Shown here: in pieces, positions 27,901 to 36,113 of the stretch | How positions within the stretch are numbered: the stretch's first letter is position 1 | Layout of the letters: each line of letters starts with the position of its first letter | Origin: Deltaproteobacteria bacterium YD0425bin50 | Lineage (GTDB): Bacteria > Desulfobacterota > Desulfobacteria > Desulfobacterales > YD0425bin50 | DNA: 44,960 nucleotides | Assembly (NCBI GenBank): GCA_002753105.1 | Contig: PDZT01000008.1 | Coordinates: forward strand, 1 to 44,960 | Direction: 5' to 3' | Notes under the pieces: model-generated | What the model was told of the DNA's origin: nothing | Databases searched by the model: none | Seen by the model: only the letters and a program-made list of their open reading frames with translations | Made by a program: the position numbers and the translations under genes

Positions 27901-30900
27901 TACTCTGATACAGAGCTTTCCAGTCTATTTGCACACCCAACTTAAACATTGTACCTAAACTTTTTAGAACTTGCTGCCAATCATCAATTTTTGGGCGTAG
28001 GCTAGGCAAAAAGATATCTTGGGCTTTATTTAGAATTTGCTGTGCCAAAGCGACAAGAACGGGTTTAGGCCCAATTTCAAGACATAAATCAACGCCATGA
28101 CTAAATAGCGACTGTACATTCGTTTGAAATTGTACTGGTGAACGGAGATGTTTTACCCAGTAATCAGGTCTGGCAATATCTTTGCCAATAAGATTTCCCG
28201 TTACATTGGAGTATATGGGGATCATCGGTAAATTGTACTTAATGCTATCTGTTATTTGGGCGAATTGATCAAGGATCGGTTCCATCATAGGCGAATGAAA
28301 TGCATGAGAAACAGGAAGCACCCGCGTTTCAATTCCATCTTTGGTCAACATAGTTTCAAGTTGTTCTAGTACACCCTGTGAACCCGATAAGACGTAATTA
28401 TTAGGCGCATTATAGCATCCAATCACCACAATATCTCCCGGTTTAACCTTTATATGACCAGAACTGACATATCGATCTATCGCTTCATCCATTTCACAAT
28501 CCGTTGCCATGACTGCAAGCATTTTACCTTTTCCCGGGGCTGAGTTAATCAGTCTTGCTCGTTCAACAATAAGACGTAAACCATCAGCTAAGGAAAACAC
28601 TCCAGCTATGCAGGCGGCAACATATTCACCAACGCTATGCCCAAGCATTGCAGTGGGTTTTACGCCCCAATTCATCCACATTTTTGCCAGAGCATATTCA
28701 ATTGTAAATACCAGCGGCTGGGTTAATTCTGTTTGAGCGAGTTGCTCACTTGAAGCAGGTGTTTCGCCATATAATAGATCAATTACGGAGTGTTGCCAGA
28801 ACAAAGATAGGATTTCATCGCATTCTTTAATAGCATTACGAAAAGTAACTTCAGTTTGGTATAGTTCACGCCCCATACCCACATATTGTGAACCCTGTCC
28901 TGTGAAAAAGAAGGCTACACGGGGTGGAGTTTGAAGTGTTCTAGCTGAATCAGAATTTTTATAGGCAGTTAAAGCCGCAATCATTTCAACTCTGTTTTTA
29001 CCTGTAAAAGTCATACGCTGAGGTAAATGTGCTCGACAAATCGATGCACTGTAACATAAATCAGCCATGCTTAACACCGGGGTTGTCGATCCAGTAGTTT
29101 CTTCTAACGACTTAAGATAAGCGATCCACCGTTTAACAGTCACTCGCAGAACTTCTTCATCTATAGCACTTAGAGGTAAGATATGATTCTGGTTAGGTAA
29201 CGGATCAGGCTGGGCAACCGGTAAATTCGTTAATACATACCTTTCCAATATGATATGTGCATTGGTGCCACCAAAACCAAAAGAACTGATACCGGCGCAA
29301 AGACGACCTGTAGTCCCTGCAGTCCATGGCTGAACGGTAACAGGAATTTGAAACGGAGTTCCGCTGAGTTTAATCATTGGATTGAGTTTATTTAGCTTTG
29401 GTTGAGGCGGGATTTCACCATAATTCATACTCAGAATGGCTTTGATAAGCTCAGCCATTCCAGCGGCAGATTCTAAATGTCCAATATTGGCTTTGACCGC
29501 ACTCAGAAAACAGGTGTTATCCATTGATCGATCATAACCCAGCACAGCTTGCAATGCTTTGACTTCTATAGGGTCGCCAAGCGCTGTCCCAGTACCATGG
29601 GTTCCAATATAAGTGATCTCTGAAGGTTTTACTCCAGAAACGGTTAAGGCATTCCTTAACACCTGTTCCTGAGCGTGTATATTCGGCGCTGTTAGCCCAT
29701 TACTCCGTCCATCCTGATTTACAGCAGTTCCTCTGATTACAGCCAAGATACGATCATTATCTCGTTGAGCATCGGATAGACGTTTTAATAACACTAAGGC
29801 ACAACCTTCGCTTCGCACATACCCATTTGCTTCTGAATCAAAGGTTTTGCAGAGTCCATCAGGTGCAAGAAAACCAGCCTGAGAAAGAGCAATACTCATC
29901 TGGGGTGACAGAATAAGATTGACACCACCAGCCAAAGCCAGTGAGCATTCACCTCGACTTAGGCTATGAAAAGCCTGATGAATCGCAACCAAAGAGGATG
30001 AACATGCTGTATCTAAAGCCATGCTTGGGCCGCGTAGATCAAACTGATATGAAATACGGTTCGCCGCTATGCAAGAGGCCTTACCTGTACCAGTATAAAC
30101 TGATAAATTATTCACATCTCCTAGTTGCCATAAACTGTAATCATCCGTGCTTATACCAATAAACACTCCGGTGTTACTGCTAGCTATATTTTGAGGAGCT
30201 AATCCAGCTCGTTCAAACAATTCCCAAGTCACTTCCAGTAACAAACGCTGCTGCGGGTCCATGATTTCAGCTTCACGAGGCATGATGCCAAACAGGCTTG
30301 AGTCGAACTTATCCACATCATTTAGAAAACCGCCACGTAACGTTGCAATTTTCCCATGTCCAGTCCCCTGTTCAAGGTTATCACGCAGGGGTGCCCATCT
30401 GTTAGACGGTAGGTCTCTGATTGCAATTCGCTTTTCAGTAAGTAATTTCCAAAAATCAGCAGGATTATCCGCTCCGGGAAAACGAAACGCCATCGCGACA
30501 ATAGCAATCTGATTGTCGCAATTTTGAGGCGAATCAATGGTACATACAGGCTCAGATTGGGTATCTAACCCGCTAAGATGTTGGCTAAGCAATTCAATAC
30601 TAGGATATTCCCATAAAATTGTATTAGAAAGTTCTGACGAGAAGTGGTACTCGTTTTTCAACCATGCTTCAAGCTCTCCTACCATCCCCAGACCTGCTCT
30701 TGAACTTAAACCGTGATCTGCAAATGGAGCTTGCGGATTTATGGCAGATTCAGGGAGATCAAGATGTCTGGCCAGAGACGAAATCAACCATGCCTTTAGT
30801 TGTAATACAGATGGCATCTTGACTGAAGTGGATATGTTTTTTGCGGTATTGGTAATATTCTGTAATGGTGCAGTACTTCGGGTTGGCCTTTCCCATATCG

Positions 30901-32647
30901 CCCATGAATCAAGGCGTCCTTGAAGATAAGCATCTCGGCATCCACGGTGTTGTATTTTACCACTAGAAGTTTTATAAACACCACCCTTTTTTAAGGCTAC
31001 GAATGCATGTAGGCTAAGATCATGTTCCTCAGCTATAGATCGCTGGACTGCCGTAAATAAAGGTTCCCAATCATCAAGTGGTTGCTTAACCTCAGCAATG
31101 ACTACTAACTTTTCAGATACATCTGTATCCACTGAAAACGCAACACATTGACCGGGAAGGATAATAGGATGACATTTTTCTACAGTAAATTCAATATCTT
31201 GGGGATAGTGATTAACACCGTCAATAATCACAAGGTCTTTTAATCTGCCGGTAAAATAAAGTTCTCCATCTTTCATAAACCCAATATCACCCGTAGAAAG
31301 AAACGGACCCTGCTCAGGTGCATCGGCCAGACGACATCCAAAAGTTTTCTGAGTCTCTTCAGGACGACGAAAATAACCGATAGCAACACTGGGATCAGAA
31401 ATCCATATTTCACCGACTTCACCGTCGTTGCATCGAGTTTTTGTATTGACGTTGACAATGACAAGCTGTGTATTCGGATGCATCTTCCCACAGCTTACAA
31501 TCCAACGTGTTCCTCGGTCCTGATCAGCATCTACTTCAACTATACGAGATTCATATTCTAATGCCACTGCATCAACATGACATATCTTTAACTCTTGACC
31601 ATGAGGCCTAGTTGAGACAACTAGGGTTGTTTCAGCCATACCATAGGCCGGATATAAAGCCTCGGGTCGAAAACCACATTGCCCAAATGTTGATATAAAA
31701 CGAAGAATAGTTTCTCGGCGAACAGGTTCGGCTGCATTACTGGCTACTCTCATACAACTTAAATCTAATTCTTTTTTCTGTTCATCTGTGATCTTTTCAA
31801 TGCAACGCTCAAAAGCAAAATTAGGGGCTTGGGTATTGGTTCCGCGGTAACGGTCAATTGCTTTAAGCCATACATAAGGATTTTTGATAAATGTTACGGG
31901 GGACATGATATAAGATGGTGTGCCATTATATAAAGGGGTAAGCAGTCCATCAACCAAACCATAATCATGGTAATTTGGCATCCATACGATGGATTTGCTA
32001 TCTTCTTTGTAATACCATAATTGTTTGGTATAGGTAAGATGATATAAAATATTGGCATGCGTCAACATGACACCTTTAGGCGTACCCGTAGAACCTGAAG
32101 TATATTGCAAATATGCCAAGTCATCAGACGTAGGCGTTATAGTAAGCTCTTGCCATAAGTCAGCCTTATCGCTTGTAACAGTATCAGTTGCCAGTCGGTA
32201 AAGGCTATCAAACTCCGAGCCTTTCATCTGATCCGATATGGCCTCAATAGTTAATACCAGAATTGCCCCAGCATCTTTAACTATCGCCATAAGCCTTGGC
32301 AGAGTACGTTTTAGACGAGTTGGTTCAGGCGGTGGTGCTGGAATTGGAACTACACCAGCATAAAGACATCCAAAAAAGCCAATTAGAAAATCTATACCTG
32401 TTGGATAGATGATAAGCGCCCGGTCACCATATGATATCTTATCCCTTATGGAACCTGCGACAGCACGGGAGGCTAAATCAAGCTGTCCATAAGTTATGGT
32501 AACATATTCGTCTATACCATTTTTGAGAAACGAATAAGCGTGTTTGTCGGGTGTTACTTGCGCCCGAAATTTAAGAAGATCACCGACTGAAGCGCAATCA
32601 TCAATTCTTTTAAGCAGACTTTTTTGGGTTGTCTTCATTACATCCAT
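24920..32647 (-). CDS. Type I modular polyketide synthase FAAL-ACP-KS-AT-DH-KR-ACP
   Basis: The 2,575-aa product activates a fatty acid and extends it once. Domains in order: fatty acyl-AMP ligase (~10-600; YTSGSTGTPKG near 186, PNYHDYGLVDG); ACP1 (~635-730; Ser in HGLSSRAG near 646); ketosynthase (~735-1170; active Cys in DTACSSS near 882, His in THGTGT and NIGHLES); acyltransferase (~1255-1560; GHSVGEY near 1338, HAFH near 1450, a malonyl-CoA signature); dehydratase (~1610-1900; HxxxGxxxxP near 1653, DSMLQ near 1821); ketoreductase (~2175-2380; TGGLGALG near 2180, the LDD motif of B-type KRs near 2266, Tyr in SNYAAAN near 2322); and ACP2 (Ser in LGLDSLG near 2491). There is no enoylreductase and no thioesterase, so the expected product is an alpha,beta-unsaturated acyl chain left on ACP2 for a partner to release. 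The divergent FAAL-ACP and ACP-PlsC genes are likely partners. The ATG at 32,647 is the most upstream; Met4 is an alternative. Confidence 0.93.
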   Translation of the reverse strand: MDVMKTTQKSLLKRIDDCASVGDLLKFRAQVTPDKHAYSFLKNGIDEYVTITYGQLDLASRAVAGSIRDKISYGDRALIIYPTGIDFLIGFFGCLYAGVVPIPAPPPEPTRLKRTLPRLMAIVKDAGAILVLTIEAISDQMKGSEFDSLYRLATDTVTSDKADLWQELTITPTSDDLAYLQYTSGSTGTPKGVMLTHANILYHLTYTKQLWYYKEDSKSIVWMPNYHDYGLVDGLLTPLYNGTPSYIMSPVTFIKNPYVWLKAIDRYRGTNTQAPNFAFERCIEKITDEQKKELDLSCMRVASNAAEPVRRETILRFISTFGQCGFRPEALYPAYGMAETTLVVSTRPHGQELKICHVDAVALEYESRIVEVDADQDRGTRWIVSCGKMHPNTQLVIVNVNTKTRCNDGEVGEIWISDPSVAIGYFRRPEETQKTFGCRLADAPEQGPFLSTGDIGFMKDGELYFTGRLKDLVIIDGVNHYPQDIEFTVEKCHPIILPGQCVAFSVDTDVSEKLVVIAEVKQPLDDWEPLFTAVQRSIAEEHDLSLHAFVALKKGGVYKTSSGKIQHRGCRDAYLQGRLDSWAIWERPTRSTAPLQNITNTAKNISTSVKMPSVLQLKAWLISSLARHLDLPESAINPQAPFADHGLSSRAGLGMVGELEAWLKNEYHFSSELSNTILWEYPSIELLSQHLSGLDTQSEPVCTIDSPQNCDNQIAIVAMAFRFPGADNPADFWKLLTEKRIAIRDLPSNRWAPLRDNLEQGTGHGKIATLRGGFLNDVDKFDSSLFGIMPREAEIMDPQQRLLLEVTWELFERAGLAPQNIASSNTGVFIGISTDDYSLWQLGDVNNLSVYTGTGKASCIAANRISYQFDLRGPSMALDTACSSSLVAIHQAFHSLSRGECSLALAGGVNLILSPQMSIALSQAGFLAPDGLCKTFDSEANGYVRSEGCALVLLKRLSDAQRDNDRILAVIRGTAVNQDGRSNGLTAPNIHAQEQVLRNALTVSGVKPSEITYIGTHGTGTALGDPIEVKALQAVLGYDRSMDNTCFLSAVKANIGHLESAAGMAELIKAILSMNYGEIPPQPKLNKLNPMIKLSGTPFQIPVTVQPWTAGTTGRLCAGISSFGFGGTNAHIILERYVLTNLPVAQPDPLPNQNHILPLSAIDEEVLRVTVKRWIAYLKSLEETTGSTTPVLSMADLCYSASICRAHLPQRMTFTGKNRVEMIAALTAYKNSDSARTLQTPPRVAFFFTGQGSQYVGMGRELYQTEVTFRNAIKECDEILSLFWQHSVIDLLYGETPASSEQLAQTELTQPLVFTIEYALAKMWMNWGVKPTAMLGHSVGEYVAACIAGVFSLADGLRLIVERARLINSAPGKGKMLAVMATDCEMDEAIDRYVSSGHIKVKPGDIVVIGCYNAPNNYVLSGSQGVLEQLETMLTKDGIETRVLPVSHAFHSPMMEPILDQFAQITDSIKYNLPMIPIYSNVTGNLIGKDIARPDYWVKHLRSPVQFQTNVQSLFSHGVDLCLEIGPKPVLVALAQQILNKAQDIFLPSLRPKIDDWQQVLKSLGTMFKLGVQIDWKALYQSMHPNHTHKKVDIPLYPFARKSYWLPTPANTQMAKVQTINRFPGIKIDSPLIDKMVFENEYSTQSMSWIEDHRVFGQIVLPAAAHIALLIEATAELYGNTPCTYKDIIFPQPLVIHEKGKRKVQLVIDKTPARSFSLISLPHENTESAHTSWQEHATGNISTIANMDKEEKPELDSLRITCLARIERDFYRAMWQSAITLGPQFCWVKELWQGDNNVIARLVQPKEKMGYPKYHLGPGLIDSMLQIISAIITISPNEAVVPFGVQAFNWYGLEHTNELWSHIKLHTNVEASGTSSAQHSSADDIVSDVHLFTEDGRLLAEALGFRTRRVQREVLLRNTSEHLLANSGYYVRWEEVNYNNTDTSMYQTSAMAKTRNWLIISGSSPTPELLRNLDNHGISVCCAIHAQHYRRISHFHVELDLNCSEHIAQLLNELGQDVNHIDSIVFQADSFCHITDGDNGTPLDHALNICGILVTILKQIVSSTLGTPRLTIVTRGSQAVLDGDLLQKSEWIQASQAALWGLSRVLRLEHPSFMCRCIDLEAKPAGDEETQLSLLLAIDHTNTDLAIRGKNTMQALLTKYNLPKNDNKPKIIRSDATYLITGGLGALGRSLMEWLVNKGAKHVLLLGRHKADIELNERISQLAAIGVKVLTQSADVADMLSLTSALNDAMLQLPIICGVFHLAGVLDDGVLVQQDVLRLKTVMNPKLAGAWNLHQIMAEREPDFFVCFSSVAGLIGSMGQSNYAAANAAMDALMAWRQAQGLHGLSIQWGPWANTGMAASLEDRDQQRFTSYGIDPIIPADAMALLDQMLTVKQHTLAILPIKWDLFLKRLFGTSIPPLFSILQPESELAVTKSLTETGGLGKILKALAPKEASALLEKHVRELVTKALGLPKSQRIAPKQRLFELGLDSLGAVELKNRLAASIGINLRSTLLFDFPTISALMEHLERDVLEIASSIESSAEENKTKTDHENHIKELEELSDEALAELLAAELSN

Positions 32648-32793
32648 AATTATGTTAGCCCCTCATTTTTATTAATATTAAGGAATAGTGTGTTAATATA
32701 AATAAAAATATTTTCTTTTTCTCACGTTTTTTATGCTGAATAAGGAACTGGTAGCACTTAAAAATTGAGATTATAAATTGGTTTTCTTTGAAC

Positions 32794-32808
32794 AGTTAGG
32801 AGCTAACT
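32794..32808. promoter_or_regulatory. Operator-like dyad
   Basis: AGTTAG-GAG-CTAACT is a perfect 6-bp inverted repeat with a 3-base spacer. It overlaps the -10 box of the proposed PKS promoter and the start site just after it, the position where a repressor would block transcription. No regulator gene is seen nearby. Confidence 0.35.
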
Positions 32809-32834
32809 ATATAACTAATCAACTTTCATTGCAA
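32806..32834 (-). promoter_or_regulatory. Candidate sigma70 promoter for the PKS gene
   Basis: On the minus strand, TTGCAA (32,834-32,829) is followed after 17 bases by TATAGT (32,811-32,806). The -35 box matches consensus at 4 of 6 positions and the -10 box at 5 of 6. It would give a ~150-base 5' leader before the ATG at 32,647. In such AT-rich DNA, chance matches are common. Confidence 0.4.
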
Positions 32835-32934
32835 CAAAATTTTTTTATTACACAATAGTTTATACCTCAGTTCTCTTAACACATTTTAATGATTTTTCAA
32901 TAAATTTTTTACCATAAGGCGAGGCATTTTTTAG

Positions 32935-32961
32935 TTGACACGATCAGGAATCTGAAATAAT
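32935..32961 (+). promoter_or_regulatory. Candidate promoter for the ATPase/lipid operon
   Basis: A perfect TTGACA -35 box (32,935-32,940) is followed by AATAAT with a 15-base spacer, or by TAATTT with 17. Spacer or box is imperfect in each case. The position, about 70-90 bases before the first reading frame of the plus-strand genes, is appropriate. Confidence 0.35.
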
Positions 32962-33027
32962 TTTCGCTTGTTAACCAAATTAACTGATAGATTTAATATC
33001 TGAACACCTAATATATTTTATAAGCAA

Positions 33028-35103
33028 TTGTATCATCATGGAGGTTCCCCCATATTTCTGGAAATTATCTTTACAACATATTTAGGGGTAAGACTTTATG
33101 AACATTTCAAAAAAAAGCGTACTGCTGACCTGAAGCCATATAGTAAAAAGGTATGTACTGCTGACCTGCAGGTGAAACACTACAACATCGAAAATCGAAA
33201 ATCGAAAATCGAAAATAAAATGGCATATGCGGATGACAAGCAGGTAAAGCAATATAAACACTATGCCAATACCAGTTTAATATCCATGGGTTTTACCGGA
33301 ATGGGTAAATTCGTTCCCGGTCTAACCTTGATCGGTTTGGCGACTTATCTCTACAGTTTTATTCCCTATATCAAAGATGTTGAAAAAACGTTAGTTGAAG
33401 ATCGTAAAGTCAATGTGGATGTTCTGTTTTTTGTGGGCAATATTTTGACTATTGGCTTGGCTCAGTATTTTACAGCATCTTTTAGTATTTTTGTCAGATA
33501 CGCCGCCAAAATGAAACTGGCTGAAGCCAAGGATACCTCTAAAAAAATTATTACCGATGCCTTTACTCAGCTTCCGCAAACCGTATGGATTTTATCTGAT
33601 CAGGTTGAACTAGAAATCCCTTTAAAGCAGATCAAAACCAATGATGTTGTGGTCGTAAGAACCGGAGAGGTCATTCCTGTTGATGGAATGATCACTCAAG
33701 GCACGGCATGTATTGATCAAAGTGCATTGACTGGAGAATCGCAGCCTGCCGAAAAGGGTCATGGTGAATATGTTTACGCCAATACTGTTATCCTGAGCGG
33801 TCGAATTTATATCCGGGTTGAGAATTCAGGTGAGTCAACTATGGCCGCCAGAATCAGCATGATTCTGCTCCATTCCACAGATTATAAATCCAAAGTTCAA
33901 TTGAAGGGTGAAGAATGGGCAGATAAAGCGATCGTTCCTATGCTTGCGGGGACTGCCGTTATCCTGCCAACTCTTGGGCCAGTAGCGGCCGCTGTTTTCA
34001 TCAACAGTCATATTGGCAATCGTATTCGGCTGTTGGCGCCTTTTGGAACACTTAAACACATTACTCTTGCGACTCAGAAGGGTATTTTAGTCAAGGATGG
34101 CAGGGCACTTGAAAGTTTATGTGAGGTGGATACGATTATTTTTGATAAGACTGGCACCTTGACCACGTTAGAACCTGAAGTCAAGCAGATTATTTCCTGT
34201 AGTTTGTATCAGGAAAATGAAATATTATATTTTGCGGCTATTGCTGAGGCCAAACTGACCCATCCCATTGCCAGAGCCATTATAAATAGGAACAAGCTTG
34301 AAAATTCCGGTTGGACTGAGCATGATGCATTTCATCATTCAAGATACGAGATCGGTCATGGGATTACCGCTTTTATAGGAAATCAGATTGTCAGAGTAGG
34401 CAGCATCCGTTTTATTGAGGGTGAATCAATCCGTATTCCTGAAGAAATCAGAGAGGTTGTGACTGAAGCTCATGAAATAGGCAATACTATAGTTTTAGTT
34501 GCATTGGCTGATCAACTGATCGGTGCCATCGAATTGCATCCCCAAATTCGACCCGAAGTAAAAAATATGATTACCCGACTGCGGACTCAAGGTATCAAGC
34601 ACTTTGCCATTGTATCAGGCGATCATCGTTATCCAACCCAAAAGCTGGCTGAAGAATTGGGTATTGATGAGTTTTATTGCAATATTCTTCCCGAAGGCAA
34701 AGCGAGTATTGTAGAGCAAATGCAGCAAGAAAAGCGAACTGTATGTTTTATTGGAGATGGTATTAATGACGCCATTGCTATGAAAAAAGCCAATGTTTCC
34801 ATTTCATTGGCCGGTTCTGCTACGATTGCAACGGATGCGGCTGAAGTTGTTTTTTTGGACGGTACCCTTTTGCCTTTGTGTGATTTTTTTGATATTGCTC
34901 AACAATTGGATAAGAATCTTCAAAAAAGTCTCAAATTAACTTTAGCGCCGGGTGTCATTAATCTTTGCGGCGCTTTTATTTTTAATTTCAGCATTTTTAC
35001 TTCGCAGATGGTCAGCTCAACTTTCAGTTGGATTGCAATTAAGGATGTGATGAAGCCGCTCCAAGACAGACGAAAACTGATTTCCCATGATAAAACTGCT
35101 TGA
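33028..35103 (+). CDS. P-type ATPase, P1B-like but lacking the CPx metal motif
   Basis: This 691-aa membrane ATPase has the catalytic core of heavy-metal P-type pumps: TGES in the actuator domain (~235), the phosphorylated Asp in DKTGT (~372), the P1B-typical HP motif in LTHPIARAI (~410) and GDGINDAIAM (~576). The helix that in P1B pumps carries CPC (or SPC/TPC) reads RLLAPFGTLKH (~336), so the transport cysteines are gone. There is no N-terminal metal-binding GMTCxxC domain. Transmembrane segments are visible near 85-110, 130-165, 285-315 and 640-675, fewer than usual. The start is uncertain. The frame opens with TTG at 33,028 without a good ribosome binding site (GGAGG lies inside the frame at 33,040). 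An ATG at 33,220 would remove the first 64 residues, including FLEIIFTTYLGVRLYEHF and a 7-bp microsatellite. It leads the plus-strand lipid operon; its substrate is unknown. Confidence 0.82.
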   Translation: MYHHGGSPIFLEIIFTTYLGVRLYEHFKKKRTADLKPYSKKVCTADLQVKHYNIENRKSKIENKMAYADDKQVKQYKHYANTSLISMGFTGMGKFVPGLTLIGLATYLYSFIPYIKDVEKTLVEDRKVNVDVLFFVGNILTIGLAQYFTASFSIFVRYAAKMKLAEAKDTSKKIITDAFTQLPQTVWILSDQVELEIPLKQIKTNDVVVVRTGEVIPVDGMITQGTACIDQSALTGESQPAEKGHGEYVYANTVILSGRIYIRVENSGESTMAARISMILLHSTDYKSKVQLKGEEWADKAIVPMLAGTAVILPTLGPVAAAVFINSHIGNRIRLLAPFGTLKHITLATQKGILVKDGRALESLCEVDTIIFDKTGTLTTLEPEVKQIISCSLYQENEILYFAAIAEAKLTHPIARAIINRNKLENSGWTEHDAFHHSRYEIGHGITAFIGNQIVRVGSIRFIEGESIRIPEEIREVVTEAHEIGNTIVLVALADQLIGAIELHPQIRPEVKNMITRLRTQGIKHFAIVSGDHRYPTQKLAEELGIDEFYCNILPEGKASIVEQMQQEKRTVCFIGDGINDAIAMKKANVSISLAGSATIATDAAEVVFLDGTLLPLCDFFDIAQQLDKNLQKSLKLTLAPGVINLCGAFIFNFSIFTSQMVSSTFSWIAIKDVMKPLQDRRKLISHDKTA
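33187..33214 (+). repeat. 7-bp microsatellite (ATCGAAA x4) within the ATPase frame
   Basis: Four perfect ATCGAAA units lie in the proposed 5' coding part of the ATPase gene, encoding an Asn-Ile-Glu-Asn-Arg-Lys-type linker. Seven is not a multiple of three, so gain or loss of one unit would shift the frame. Just upstream, GTACTGCTGACCTG occurs twice (33,119 and 33,155). Confidence 0.75.
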
Positions 35104-35177
35104 CCATCTATTCTCTTACAAAAACCGGATACAGCAGCAAAAGAAAAGCATCCTTTGTTGGCGTGAAAGGCAACAGC

Positions 35178-36086
35178 ATGCAAGAACCAAAACTGTTTCA
35201 GAAATTGTGCGAAAAACTAACACGATTAACCAATGTCCATGAGTTGAATGAAAACACCCTGTTGGATAATCTGGTGCTCGATTCAATTACCGTGGCAGAA
35301 CTGTCTAATTTCATCCGGTCAACCTATCAACGCAACATTAAACTTAAAGATTATGTAAACAGGGGGAATAGCTTGGCAGAGTTGCATTTGGCGATTCTGA
35401 CATGCACTGAAAATGAACTTGATGCTTGCTCCCGCAGTTTTGAAGGGTATCAGCAAAACATGATGGCATGGTTCCTTGTTCTGATGCTGAATCTGTTCAA
35501 TAGATCATTTTTTCGTATCAAAGTTCATGGCCATCAGATGATAGACCCGACGATGCAATATATTTTTTTTGCAAACCATGAAAGTCATCTTGATCCATTT
35601 TGGATTTATTGCTGTTTGCCACGGCCAATTCAAAAAAAAGTGCGAACCATCGCCAAAAAAGAGCATTGGGATAACTGGACAGGCTCTTTTCTATCTGGAT
35701 TAATTGGAGGAATTCCTATTGATAGAACAGGAGATGTGAGTGAGGTTTTGCACTACACTTTGAAACAGATTCAGCAGGGCAGTTCTATTATTATTTTTCC
35801 TGAAGGAACCCGGACTGGCAATGGAAAAATGCAGCCTTTTAAATCGGGAATCGTCTGGTTAGCCAGAGAAAGCAAAATTCCTTTGCTACCGGTAGGTATT
35901 CAAGGCGCATTTGAGGCCTATCCCCGTTCTCAATCATTACCGAATTTTAAATTTAGGAGAAATCACATTCATTTACAATTTGGCAATCCAATCATCACTG
36001 ATTCCACAGAATTTCAGAATCAGACGGATCAAACCATTCTTCACTTTTTACAAAAAAAGATTGAAGCACTCAGGGGGCTTGAGTAA
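35178..36086 (+). CDS. ACP-PlsC fusion (1-acyl-glycerol-3-phosphate acyltransferase-like)
   Basis: The 302-aa protein joins an acyl carrier domain to a lysophospholipid acyltransferase. Residues ~1-85 are ACP-like, with the phosphopantetheine Ser in LVLDSITVAEL near 35. Residues ~100-302 are a PlsC domain: HX4D motif NHESHLDP near 134, GGIPIDRTG near 178, FPEGTRTG near 207, and LLPVGIQGAF later. Normal PlsC enzymes take acyl-CoA or acyl-ACP in trans; the fusion suggests the acyl chain is delivered on its own carrier. The ATG at 35,178 has GAAAGG 8 bases upstream. An upstream TTG at 35,100 would overlap the ATPase stop and has no such signal. It lies between the ATPase and the FAAL-ACP genes in one operon; its acyl donor is probably made by the FAAL and/or the PKS. 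The product lipid is unknown. Confidence 0.85.
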   Translation: MQEPKLFQKLCEKLTRLTNVHELNENTLLDNLVLDSITVAELSNFIRSTYQRNIKLKDYVNRGNSLAELHLAILTCTENELDACSRSFEGYQQNMMAWFLVLMLNLFNRSFFRIKVHGHQMIDPTMQYIFFANHESHLDPFWIYCCLPRPIQKKVRTIAKKEHWDNWTGSFLSGLIGGIPIDRTGDVSEVLHYTLKQIQQGSSIIIFPEGTRTGNGKMQPFKSGIVWLARESKIPLLPVGIQGAFEAYPRSQSLPNFKFRRNHIHLQFGNPIITDSTEFQNQTDQTILHFLQKKIEALRGLE

Positions 36087-36113
36087 CACTTTGAGCATTT
36101 TTCGGAGAGAACA

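Larger units (their letters stand above)
32648..33027. other. Divergent intergenic region between PKS and ATPase operon
   Basis: This is 380 AT-rich bases with no gene. It contains a candidate sigma70-type promoter for the minus-strand PKS gene (32,806-32,834), a dyad overlapping its -10 box (32,794-32,808) and a weaker candidate promoter for the plus-strand genes (32,935-32,961). A shared control region for both sides of the locus is likely. Confidence 0.55.
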
